Below are positions 10,164-21,175 of a stretch of 64,000 nt of DNA, in pieces. Position 1 is the stretch's first letter. Each line of letters begins with the position of its first letter. Below the pieces are notes generated by a model. The model was not told the origin of the DNA and did not search any database. It worked only from the letters and a program-made list of their open reading frames with translations. The translations under genes were made by a program, and so were the position numbers. Location of the stretch: contig OX637403.1 of NCBI GenBank assembly GCA_951799425.1, forward strand, positions 25,076,811-25,140,810, in the 5' to 3' direction. This DNA comes from Ilex aquifolium (Eukaryota > Streptophyta > Magnoliopsida > Aquifoliales > Aquifoliaceae).

Positions 10164-13100
10164 GTTTTGGCTCAAAAAATTTGAGTAAAAGTTTGATATT
10201 TCCTCAATTTGGGTTAAAGAAAGGGTTTCTTTTGATTTATTACAAGTTTGAGTCAAAGAGTGTAGATGATTTTTGGGTCATTTTTACTTTTGAGTAAGGA
10301 GTAGAGATCGCCTAAAAGTAGTGGAATGAAATGCTTGCCCAAAGCCCACAAGTAAATATACAGTGTAACGGTTATAATATGTCAACATTGTCACATAGTG
10401 AACATTAAACGGTTACACCCAATATTATACTCCAAGTCCCACTTCCTGATAACTTTTAGCTTGACTGGACTTGGCTTCACTGCTCTTTCAACCTACCATC
10501 ATAGCTTCTCAAGTGGCATTGAATTTTTGTAAGGAGGGGACAAATATAACATGGTTCGGTTTAAAGACGTACATTTTTCACATACACAAAACCACTGAAG
10601 GTGCTTCATCTTTCAGATTATCACTTGATTTTATACTTGACTCACACTGTAGGGCAAAGGAAATATCAAACGATGAAGTAATAATCAGTAAGTATTGGAA
10701 TCAACTTGTGCTTCTCACCTATCGATAATCGATCCTTTTAACAATCATGAAGATTTGATTGCATCATTCCACTCACCCATCAGTCATCTGTTTTTCAACA
10801 AGTGGGATGGTGAATGTGTTGTATGCAGAATGCTAGAGAAATGGCATTCTGCGGTGTGTGTGTGTGTGTCAGACAGAGAGAGATGGCAATCCATTTAAGG
10901 AAAGAAATGAAATTATTGGAGTGAGAAAGAGATTGGGGGAGATTCCCCTTTCATCTTTTAGAGGTCACAAGTGGGCATTATAGCTGATTTGAGATTCAAG
11001 TCAAATTTGGTCTGTGGGATTTGCATTATGAATAATGAATGTGTGTTGGTGGTGAATGCACTTTCTTTTCATGATAGTTGTGTCATAAATTGTTTTTTTT
11101 TTTTAATCGTAAGTCGTAACAGAAACAAGAGTTTGATTCTTCGACGTGAAAAAGAGAACTCGAACTCCACACCTAATTAAGGTGCAAAACTAGAGGGGAT
11201 CGTCACCGAATATCCATTTTATTTTAATCGAGTCATTGATAGAATAAAAAGAAAACAATATCAGAAAATAATTTTGTAATATTGTAATACTACCCACATC
11301 TTTTTGTCACTATAAACTTAATTTCAACAAGCTAATAGTCCATTCTTCTGGGAAGAGAAAGAACCAGTTGCACTAACGTCATGTCAATAACTTTAAATCC
11401 TCAGTGGTAGTGCTTGTCCTTATAAAGCCTCTTCTTTCAAGTATTGGCTGGCTTAGTGTTTCTCTCAGCTATCAACTTATCACAACCGCTCATGTCAGCA
11501 TCAGAAAAATAGCTTGAAAAAGAAAATGAATTTCAACCCACATCATGAGAGGATTAGTTTTGGTCAAGGGAATGCAAATGCAATCTTTGTGTAAGATACC
11601 TTCAGTAATTCAACCATCATGGGAAGAATGTAACAAGATTTTTTGTAGGATTAGCTTTTTGGCAAGTATAAACCGTACACAAAGATTGTTCATAGTGTAT
11701 AAGTTTCCGATTTTTAACAAGGTCTTGAGGATATAAGGTTGTTAATCGAATTGAGCTACTTGAGCTCGGGTCGGGTTCGATTCGTTCAGGCTCGGCTCGT
11801 TTTTTAAACAAATTGAACTTAAACAATTTTTTAGGCTCGTTTGAAAAACGAATCCGACAGGCTTGACTCATTTATGTGCAAATACTCGGGTTTAGCTCGT
11901 TTTAGACTCATCTAAGCTCGACTCGTTTTCTAAATGAACCGAACTTGAACAATTTTTTAGACTCGGTTAAAAAAACGAGTTTTTTAAACTCGCTCGCTAT
12001 GTTATTCGAAGTTAAGGCCCCTAAAGCGAGCTATTGAATTGTTCCTAACCGAAGAAATGAGAGATATATATTTACCTTCATCTCATAAAGATGTTGCTTT
12101 TCACTCCTAAATGAAAGTGAAACTATAAGAGAAAAACATAACTCCTAGCACAAAAGAGTAGCCTCTGCGATGCCTATGTCTCAAGTGACTCGAACTCGTT
12201 CGACTATCAATTCTAGATATAAGTAGTAAGCAATATTATCTTTATTTGGGGGGAAATAAACATGATCCCCTGAACCGCCATGTTTAGACAGATGATAACT
12301 TGATTGTATGATTTCAATCTAATGCTCTTAAAACAATCTGACAATTAAAGTTTGCCATAGCTGTGACTAACATACAAAATGAAGACAAGTTGAATAACAG
12401 ACTAACTAATTGAACCAACAGAGAAAAACTTTGGGCCTGCAGGCTTTCAGTGAGTTGAATTACCTTCTTGGGCTTGGCCTACCTAAGATCCAAAAAATAA
12501 TGCCACAGACATCCACTGAAGAGTTATGGGCCATGAGTTGTCATGCTGCAGGGTATACCAGGCCATCGCTTGGGGCCCATGGGTTTTTAGGAGCCCATAG
12601 AATGAGTGTCGGGCCTAAAATCACAGAATGTATTATGTTGTCAACGCCTACCACCGTAGTGAGAGGGCCCATAGTTTAAGCATGAAAACTTACTTATGGT
12701 ATATTTGGTTGGGTGAACATAAAAATTTATAATATAAAACATTACGGGCTTCGATAAGTTCATCTGACAGTCTCAAATAGATTCATCTAACAGTCACCAA
12801 CATTCCTTACAAAATCATTTACATTGCACCTTAGCTTAAGGCAAGAATTACCCTTAGTAGAAAAATAAAAAGTGAAAGTAATACACTTTCTATCTTTCGA
12901 GGAAGAATCTTTTATTACCTCATTTGTGTTTAGGATGAGGGATAAAAAGTAGGAAGGATAGATTTTTTTGTTTTTGTGTTTGTGTTTGGTAAGATGGAAA
13001 AATGTAAGAAGTATGGATGCATATTCGATCATTTTATTTATATATGAAATTAATGTGTACATAATATGTAATAAATAAATAGAATATATACATATATTAA

Positions 13101-13415
13101 AAGATATAAAGTAAATAACATGCATTTTAATATACATAATTAACTTTCCTTGTACTTTTCCTCCCAATTTTGTAGGAATAGATATTGGTGACTTGAAGTG
13201 AAGACCAATGCATCTACGTTTTCATCTTTCTTATTTTTCTTTCTTACCAAACACGATATTTTATCTGTCTGTCTAATTTTTCATCCTTTAAATTTTTCAT
13301 CATTTCATTTTTTCCGTCGTACCAAACAAAACATAAGACACAATTACCTTCTTTCCATGCAAATATCATTGTGGCATTTGTGGATAATGATGTCATTATT
13401 CTTCCTCTCACCAAA
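10164..13415. other. Intergenic with old repeat fragments
   Basis: No supported gene. Near 11090-11180 a minus-strand poly-A and a GAGTTCGAGTTC box-B-like phrase suggest a SINE fragment. From 12970 to 13255 GTGTTTGGTAAGA appears in inverted orientation at both sides (GTTTGGTAAGATGG and TCTTACCAAACAC), perhaps a decayed miniature element. Short ORFs at 10471, 12410 and 12787 have no recognisable domain. Confidence 0.4.
11736..12010. mobile_element. AGCTCG-rich repeat, probable nonautonomous DNA element
   Basis: This stretch is dominated by repeats of GCTCGTTT, GAGCTCGG and GACTCGTTTT in both orientations with TTTTTTAGGCTCG and TTTTTTAGACTCG copies. This is the look of a subterminal-repeat-rich nonautonomous transposon. 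The ends and target duplication are not clear. Confidence 0.4.
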
Positions 13416-13899
13416 TGGTACAACTCGAATCCAAGGCCGGTCTTTAAATTTTCCAACACAACTGTAACGATGGACAACTCCGAAGCTCAAGGAGTGTAAA
13501 TTATGAGATACCTTGGAATCTTCATGGGACCAAATATGTGTGGACTCTCAACACCCCCTCATTCGAGGGAATCTGACACAAATTCAATTAAAGTGGCATA
13601 TAAATGGTAGAAACCCGCTACAATTAGAGTCGAACTATACACAATTATGCATTAATTAAGATGATTTTAACAAATTTTGCACGACACGACTTACATTGTT
13701 TAAGAGTACAATATGACACATTTGACAGTCCTGCATGTGGCTCATGAGGCCTTAGTGCTGCCTCTTATCGTGGTACAACTCGAATCCAAGGCTGCTCTTT
13801 GATTTTCCAACAAGTATCAATACTATGTATGGCCCACCCCCCAAGCTCGAGTACAATTATTTGATATTTTGGAATCTTCATGGGACCAAATATTTGTGG
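13416..13899 (+). repeat. Pair of about 128-bp direct repeats
   Basis: Copy 1 (13416-13543) and copy 2 (13771-13899) both begin TGGTACAACTCGAATCCAAG and end ATCTTCATGGGACCAAATAT followed by GTGTGG or TTGTGG. The middle is more divergent. The spacing is 355 bp. The copies could be remnants of terminal repeats of an old retroelement or a local duplication. Confidence 0.75.
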
Positions 13900-14839
13900 C
13901 TATTAAGAGTTGTGCAAACCCGTCCCCACTTGTGCAAGGTCGTTTTATATTTCATGTAACACTAACCACGAGTCACACGTGACTCTACTGAGTTGTCTGA
14001 GATGTATTAGAGTCAATTCTAAGTTGTTCAAGATAACATCATTCAATCTGTCGATATCATCATATGATACTGCAACTGATGCATCTCAGTGCCCTCTAAA
14101 TTAATGACCAATATCCCGATTTTAAGCCAAGTAAATTGCAGACTATCATTTCTTTAAAGATCATGAGAGTAGCCATATCTCTTAACTAGTTGAAATAGAT
14201 TGATTATATGCAAGGACTGATCTTAATGAGGAGAAAATATCAATGAAAGAAGATGAAGCAGACCTAAGCTACTCTTTTCAGATGGATTGGTCCCCAAAGC
14301 AAGTTGCTAGTTAGTATTGTGGTATACGTTTTCATTGACCCACCATGAAAGGAACGTTCATTGTACTAGAACCATGGAATGCTTCCAACTTTATTATTGG
14401 ATATGTGAGATTTTTTGGGAGATCGTAAAGATATTTTGTTTTCAATTTATCTCACTTTCACTTTCTTTTTTATATCGAGGACTATGTCAATCATGCACTT
14501 TGTAAATACTCCCAAGTAAACTCATAATATATACCGTCATTTCTAAAACATGTGTATCAAGTGAATCAAGCTGTTCTTGTGAGGCTTGAACTTTAGTACA
14601 TCGTGTTATTATCATTAAAATCCTATCATCTGAGCTATCATGGTGGATAAAACTAATGGTTTTTGGAATTTGAAATAGCTATTATGGAGAGAGGGTTTGG
14701 TGTCTACCCTAATTTAGATCATTACTATCATAAAGAGAGGAGTAGTTTGGTGTTCACATTATAAATGTCTGTGGTACCTTTATTTTTTTTTTCCACTTCA
14801 ACTATCCATAACCCCTTAACTATCAATAATTTTATCAAC

Positions 14840-14842
<3 letters not shown>
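13900..14842. other. Intergenic, nothing recognised
   Basis: AT-rich, no supported coding exon, RNA gene or element with clear ends. Confidence 0.45.

Positions 14843-14900
<58 letters not shown>
14843..14900 (+). repeat. (TC)29 microsatellite
   Basis: Fifty-eight bases of perfect TC repeat. Confidence 0.98.
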
Positions 14901-14902
<2 letters not shown>

Positions 14903-14945
14903 ATTACACTCACAAATGGCGGTGTGCAGTGCCCACTAAACTAAT

Positions 14946-15054
14946 TTTTGCACTATAGGGGAAGGGGAGGGGAGTCGGGAAGGGAATCAAACCTTCAACA
15001 TGCCACTCTATTATAGAGGGCTTTCACTATTCGGGTAGGACCTCAGTCCTTAGG
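14946..15054 (-). mobile_element. Short SINE-like insertion with 15-bp target duplication
   Basis: A perfect 15-bp direct repeat, GCCCACTAAACTAAT, lies at 14931-14945 and 15055-15069. The 109-bp insert, read on the minus strand, has a box-B-like AAGGTTTGATTCCC, then a C-rich CCCTTCCC stretch, and ends in a short A tail. The long perfect duplication and A tail point to LINE-mediated retroposition. A related C-rich 3' end is seen at about 57816-57935. Confidence 0.7.
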
Positions 15055-15069
15055 GCCCACTAAACTAAT

Positions 15070-16836
15070 AATACTATAACTTTTTACTCATTAATTTACT
15101 CATAATTTTCTTTTTAACTGCACTCAACTGCCTTTGCCTATTATAGATTTATCTCCAGTAATATCTTCTCACTCCTGTATCTCTGTCTCACTCTCTCTAT
15201 TTCACTAACTTATAATCACAAACACAAGTGGTCATGTGCAAGACTTCCTAATTTCCATTAATAACTTGCAATAATCTCCTCGTGTCCCAAAAAAGACATG
15301 AACGACCATGGTTCAACGAATGAGTTCCATGGTTAGAAGTGAAAGAGAAACAATGATCCTCATATGCTTTTTTTAGTCGAGCAAACGACGAAGTTCGAAT
15401 CTATAATTTTAAGATCAAAAGTGGACGGTGGCCATACATGAAAACTACAAGAGAAAAAGAAGTTTAGATTCTTTTGCGCCTGCCTGCTAGACTTCAAACG
15501 CATGAGATTACTTGTGCAGGAGGAAAAAGACAGTGGTGAAGGGCGCTAAAGCCAACTGACTTGCCGTTAAATTCAAGATAAAACCCCAATTAGACACCAA
15601 GTTGGTATGATATTCACCATCAATTTCCCTTTCTTTTGTCAAATTCTTATCAATGGACCCATCCTAAGCAAGCAACCAATAAATTAGTAAATTCATTTTG
15701 ACGTAGAACAGGTGATGAGAAGATTACTTGGAACACGAGAATCGTCGTGTATTCAAAGGCTACAAAGGGATAGTCAAAATAAAATGAGTAGGACTCAAAA
15801 TTAAGCGGACTAATGTTGTTTAGTTCGGATCGGCCCAATGACTATACTCATGGCTTTTGCGATGTTTGACACCCCTTTTTTCGGCCAAATTCTGTCATTT
15901 AGACCTTCAAATTCTCCTTTTTTGTTGCTTTAGAAAAAAAATGCAAAAATTAATGATAAATCGTAGGAGTTTTTGAATTATTTGATGTCACTTTTATACA
16001 TTCTAAACGACACATGTTTTTATGTTAATTAGTTAGATTGTAATTTTATATTTTTATAATTGGAAATTTTCTTCCTTTCTAGAAAAGATTATTGTTTTGA
16101 CCGTTCCTATATATGTTTTCTTGATGTATAACAAGTTATTTATTGAATAATACATATTTTCATAATTCTCTCTTACTTTCTTTATGGATTCTAAGTATGT
16201 GCGTGTTACTTCTGCGAAATAACTGTGATTTTTTTTGTGTTTCTTATTTACCATTACGTCACATTTGGTTATATTTAGTCTGGGGATGAAACCCAGAAAA
16301 TCCAAATCGGGGCTGCCATGCTAAAAAAATTTAGATTCACATTTTTGTGTAAAAGTTCAAATACCAATATTTAGGAGGCCAACTCAATAATCTTTTAAAA
16401 TGAGTAAAAACAGATCATTTACACCGAGATTATAGTATTCATGAGATTCCTTGTGGATTGGTCTCAAAGGGTTGTCAAGATTCGAACTCAAGATATCTGG
16501 GTTTACAACTCGTCTCTGTTATCACTTGAGCTATCATTTTAAATTAATTGTGTTCATTTTGATAAATGAAGTGTTGCATTACCTAAAAAAAACAAAGGGA
16601 ACCAATTCTATGGAAGCAATGTCGGAACCCAATTTGAGAATCTCATGCATTCTGACCACTGGATTAGCTGTTCATTCTAGCATTAAAATACACGTAGCTT
16701 TATTGTTGAATCGAAGCAGAAGAAAATGTGTGTTCTTCCCTGGCAGCACCATGTGATTAATTTTATTGTTTTTTTTATCAAAACCATGTGATTAATTAAA
16801 TTGATCAAGAAAGTTCAATCAAACCTCAGTTATTAA
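15070..16836. other. Intergenic, nothing recognised
   Basis: AT-rich DNA without a supported gene. A fragment near 15370-15410 resembles the box-B part of a SINE (GAAGTTCGAATC), but ends are missing. Confidence 0.4.
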
Positions 16837-17160
16837 TAGGTCTGTCAATCGTGTCAAGTGAGACTGTATCGGGTTTTAGTGGGTTCGTATAAAAAAACAC
16901 TCTATTCATACCCGATTTGTTTATTAATTCGTTTCTAACGAATCATGTCATATCAGGTTCGTATCATGTATGAACGTGTTTAACCGTTATGTACACAAGT
17001 CGTGTTGTGTATTTCTTTTGATTGACGTCACTCATACCCGATTCGTTTATTAATTGCATCGCTTCAAGTCCATTTGTTTACGAAACGGTTAGTTTAAGAA
17101 AAACTCAAACCCTGTAATTTCGTGTCATGTTCAAGTCGGTGTCATATTTTGACACCCCTA
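16837..17160. mobile_element. Nonautonomous hAT element, 324 bp, decayed
   Basis: The left end is TAGGTCTGTCAATCGTGTC and the right end, read on the minus strand, TAGGGGTGTCAAAATATGAC. The flanking octamers GTTATTAA and CTTATCTA match at 5 of 8 positions, a worn duplication. The interior is rich in CGTGTC, TCGTATCATG and CATACCCGATT repeats, like the elements at 2702, 27987 and 51352. Confidence 0.65.
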
Positions 17161-17380
17161 CTTATCTACAAGCTGAGGCTTCGTATCGACCCAATTATTA
17201 AGTGGGTTGTACTGATCAATCAAATTAATTACTTTGATAAAATATCTGATTATTAAGCTTTTGGGTTTAATAACATATAGTCTAGTCTGTAATGGATGAA
17301 AATGACAACACAGCTCCCATCATTCGCAACTTGGCTCGACATTTCACATCTCATACGTAGGATTGGCCCCCTTCTGCACT

Positions 17381-17388
17381 TATATAAA
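17381..17388 (+). promoter_or_regulatory. TATA box ahead of a candidate small gene
   Basis: TATATAAACC lies about 140 bp ahead of the ATG at 17523. A short upstream ORF (MPNFIL) starts near 17420. The box fits a plant core promoter, but no transcript is proven. Confidence 0.4.
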
Positions 17389-17522
17389 CCATGATTACAC
17401 ACACATTTCATTCACAGCAATGCCAAACTTCATCCTGTAAACAAAAACCAGTCATTCTTCTCTTGATTCTTCAGCTTACGATCGAAAAAATATATATATA
17501 TATAAAGTAAACGTTCGTTGTA

Positions 17523-17807
17523 ATGTGTTACCATTATTTGGAAAACCATGTTGAGTTAGAGCATCAGGAGAAACGAAGTGCAGAGAAATGGGATAAGCAG
17601 CCATGGCAGAAGAAGGGTGTGGAGAGAGAAAAACGAGGGCGTCTCGGCCTACGTTCGTCGATAAGCTTCATTTGGAGAAGGGCAAGAGGGTTCTGCAAAG
17701 GGCTTTTCTCTGATGCTGCAGAAAACCCCATGGTGGCCAATGAAGTAATGTTGGTTGATGCATATTTTTCGATCCCAGTTGTCCCAGCCACTCTTCCATA
17801 TCTGTAA
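17523..17807 (+). CDS. Candidate 94-aa basic small protein, doubtful
   Basis: A 94-codon ORF behind a good TATA box and a plausible 5' UTR. The product is basic and charged in the first half (KRSAEKWDKQPWQKKG about 17-32, then REKRGRLGLR) and hydrophobic at the end (PVVPATLPYL). I recognise no domain, signal peptide or peptide-hormone motif. The region is more GC-rich than its surroundings, which favours coding, but two other frames are also open here, including a 36-codon frame starting at 17603. It could be a small lineage-specific gene, a noncoding transcript or chance. Confidence 0.3.
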   Translation: MCYHYLENHVELEHQEKRSAEKWDKQPWQKKGVEREKRGRLGLRSSISFIWRRARGFCKGLFSDAAENPMVANEVMLVDAYFSIPVVPATLPYL

Positions 17808-20565
17808 AAATCATGTATTCCAGTAGCTAAATATGTCAGAAAATTAGTGTGTTTCCGACATAAAGCGATGACAAGTGCTCATCCATCCGAAACGCGATGT
17901 GTTGTCATCAAATTTCAACTGATCATGTGTGTCTAGTAATGTGGATATGGATGTAATTTCTAGCTTATAAATAGAACCAGGTAGGGAGTTATTATCATTG
18001 TTGTCATCAAATTCTATCGTTCATGGCATGATCCAGAATTCTTGGGCTCATACTGATGTCTGTTACTCTTATTCTATAATCTCATTGTCATCTTTCAACC
18101 GATACCATTCCACAACATAGATATATAGTTTGAATCTCTCGTCATATTCAACTTCTTTTATGCAGTATTTCTTATGTATTGCTCGATATCGTTCCGCTCC
18201 ACCACAACCGATGCATCACAATGTCCGTTGAGTCAATCGTTGATACTATGACTTTGAATTGTATGCTTAAGTTTAGTTTGTAATTTAAATGAATTATAAA
18301 AATAGTTCAAGTTTGATTTTTCTTCATACAATTCAATCTCAAACAAGTCTTTGTCGAACCATGTAAAGTTGGCACTTGAATAGCTTGACTTTTTATATAG
18401 TGATTAGTTTATCAAGCTCAAAAGATGTGCTTGAGTTTAGCTCATTTATCGCACAAGTCGATATCTCAAATAATTTTCTAACAGGTCGAGGCCCGAATTG
18501 TGTGGCCATCAAATTGCAGTTGTCTTAGGGTAGCAATATAGTCCCTCCCCCAGTCAAGAACGCAGGACTGCAGCCCCTACCTTACCCTTATCTTAGGGTT
18601 GGTGGTCCTAAATTGAAAAAGACATGGATTTCCACTACAGTTGTCTCTTCAGTTTCTTTTGGTGCCAATGTCAACCTTTAATCCGAAGGGGAAGTCCAAG
18701 GTATCATAAGTTATTTTCAGTATCTAAAGTTATAATTCAAACAGATCAAGTTAAAATCTAATAATGTCCACTAGGGGTGAATCTAAAAATTTTCAGCCAT
18801 ATCTTGTGACCAATTATTGGCTGGGATACAATTGATTGTCTCAAACTAATACGATAGGAATTGAAGTCCCGACTCTACATGTTGAACAACTTCTACCTTT
18901 CTTTAACCCATTTCTTCATCATCAACCAAGAGATAGTGACTAACTGGTTGTCAATAAGGAACTAAACAGATCTTTTTCAGGGGTTCAATGAGTTCAACTA
19001 TTTCTTTTCTTTGGGTTAGACGCATGTCTGTTCTGTATAACATGGATATCTTTTTTGGCAATAGTCAATCAAGAAGCAAGAGCAGGAGCCAAGCCAACAT
19101 ATCGGGCGAGGAATCCCTTACTCATTTGAAAGCTCACGTTGCCGATCTCTTGTCCGTCAACGAGTGATTCCTCGTATGTGTAAAGAAGGGTAGACTGTCT
19201 CATCTCTTTCCTCAAAGTGGTGAATCGAACTTCGATCATGTCACGAGAGCGTATTCAATTGATTCCATTGGTCATTCTACAAGCCTGATAGATGTCACTT
19301 ACTAGTTAATAAAAGTGAGGTCAATTTCACTCTTCTTCAGGACTTGAAAGTGATGCAAGAATTGCTCTTAAAAATATATTTCAGGCCTCTACCCAACAGT
19401 TATCCATAACTTACCGATCGGGTGAAAGAAATAAACTCTTAAAGGAATAGCGGGACCTAACCAGAGCCATCCACCAAACATGGCAATACCATTCTTACAC
19501 TAGAGTAGAGTGTGGGGTTCACAAATCACCATCATCCATGCCATGATTCACCGACATTTCGTGGGAAAGACAGGATAAACCTCTTCCCTCGTTGTCTGAC
19601 TGTGACACTGGGCCTCTGGCTTGACCCCGAGGATTAAATGGACATGCCTATCTTAATGCTATATTGTGGGGCCCTCCAATTTCCTTGAATTAAATTTGGA
19701 GAAATATTATTTGAATTTAAAATATAAACTTTATCAATCATAACTATTGAATAGTTAGTGGGTCTCAATAAATATTTAGACCCACAGTAAAATTAATGAC
19801 AATGATTGATTAAGTCCACATTCTAAATTCATGTAATATTGCTCTTTAGTTTTACCCAATTTGGTAATTAGTAAGAAAGTTTAATATTGGAATTTTTTAA
19901 TACAATCCGCACATCCGATACAAAATTGATACATATTTATCGATTATAAATTTGGACTTGAAAGTTTTGCTCTGCATAACGGTTAGATCCATTTAACATA
20001 TGGGTCGGCCATACTCAACTTATATACGATTTCTATCGAGATTCTATAACATTGTCCAAATTTGATATAAATCATTACTGAATTAATTTAATCCTGTTAC
20101 ATAGCCTAATACTCGAACCAAACATGTCATAGTGGTTCGCCTCCCTTAAGTGTGCACCCAAACGCCAGACTTGGCCTACCTTATATGGCTGGACTGGGCC
20201 GAGCTGACCTTGGGCTAGCATAGTACTTTCCCGTTGTTCAACCAAAGTGCAGGCTACGTAATTCTCAAGGTAATTATGTCGTATTTGCTCAGCTGGATAC
20301 AAAAGCCCCGCCCCGACAGTGTTGGGCTGGGGTTGATGGCATATATGAGCTCAAGTCATCTCTAAGCCAGAAAATCAATGGGTTGGCCCATAATTATTAG
20401 AGATAATAGGATGTGAGTACCTTTTTCAAAACTTATTTGGCTTTAAGTACCATCTCTAAACTTATCATCCTTTAAGTCCTCTTTTTCATCAAATAGTTGT
20501 CAATAAGTACACATTTTAAAACATTTTCAAATTCTTTCTAAATTGTATTCCATAATTACCCTTGT
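17808..20565. other. Intergenic, unclassified fragments
   Basis: No supported gene. TCTTAGGGT is repeated near 18521 and 18592, flanking a C-rich 60-bp stretch that could be a tiny insertion. The segment about 19070-19640 is noticeably more GC-rich and looks like decayed retroelement or transferred organelle DNA; I could not classify it. Confidence 0.4.
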
Positions 20566-20999
20566 CATAAATAGTGCATACTTAATTGAATGTGAGACTT
20601 TCAAGATTCCTTTTGATATTTGTGTATCATTTGAATTTTGAAATTTCATATATATATATATCGTGTCTCTCTTTGGTGACACTGTTTGCATGACAATTTT
20701 TCGACTCCCTCTTTAGGTGCAACTCTTTGAGTGGGCAAAATATATATTGTCATCATTTAGGTACAATCTGTTATTGTCACTCTTTACTGACACTGTTTGG
20801 GCACTATGAAGGGGGCATTACATGATGCCACTGATTGGACCCCCATTGTCATTATATTGTGTCTCTCTTTGGTGACATTGTTTGCATGACAATTTATATC
20901 GTCTCTTTTTTGTGACACTGTTTGCATGACAATTTATATCGTGTCTCGCTTTGGTAACACTGTTTGCATGACAATTTATATCGTGTCTCTCTTTTTCGA

Positions 21000-21098
<99 letters not shown>

Positions 21099-21175
21099 TT
21101 CAAAATTCAAATGATACACAAATATCAAAAGGAATCTTGAAAGTCTCACATTCAATTAGGTATGCACTATTTATG
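20566..21175. mobile_element. Foldback element with about 96-bp near-perfect inverted arms
   Basis: The left arm (20566-20661, starting CATAAATAGTGCATAC) and the right arm (about 21080-21175, ending GTATGCACTATTTATG) are reverse complements with about one mismatch. The roughly 420-bp loop contains four to five tandem units of about 42 bp with the core GTGACACTGTTTGCATGAC and a duplicated TTTTTCGACTCCCTC. Weaker similarity continues outside the arms. The structure suggests a foldback or Mutator-like nonautonomous element. No ORF is credible inside. Confidence 0.75.
21008..21093 (+). repeat. Compound (TC)n(TA)n microsatellite
   Basis: About 42 bp of TC repeat followed by about 44 bp of TA repeat, at the junction of the foldback loop and its right arm. 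Confidence 0.95.

Noticed and set aside
12787-13167. 126-codon minus-strand ORF
   Set aside because: Very AT-rich, Ile/Tyr/Lys/Asn-biased composition typical of chance ORFs in AT-rich DNA.
19070-19640. Possible organelle DNA insertion because of higher GC
   Set aside because: I could not match it to any plastid or mitochondrial gene by eye; left unclassified.
20894-21114. Short ORFs on both strands with IYIYIY and RERERE or SLSLSL runs
   Set aside because: Pure translation of the TC/TA microsatellite in the foldback element.
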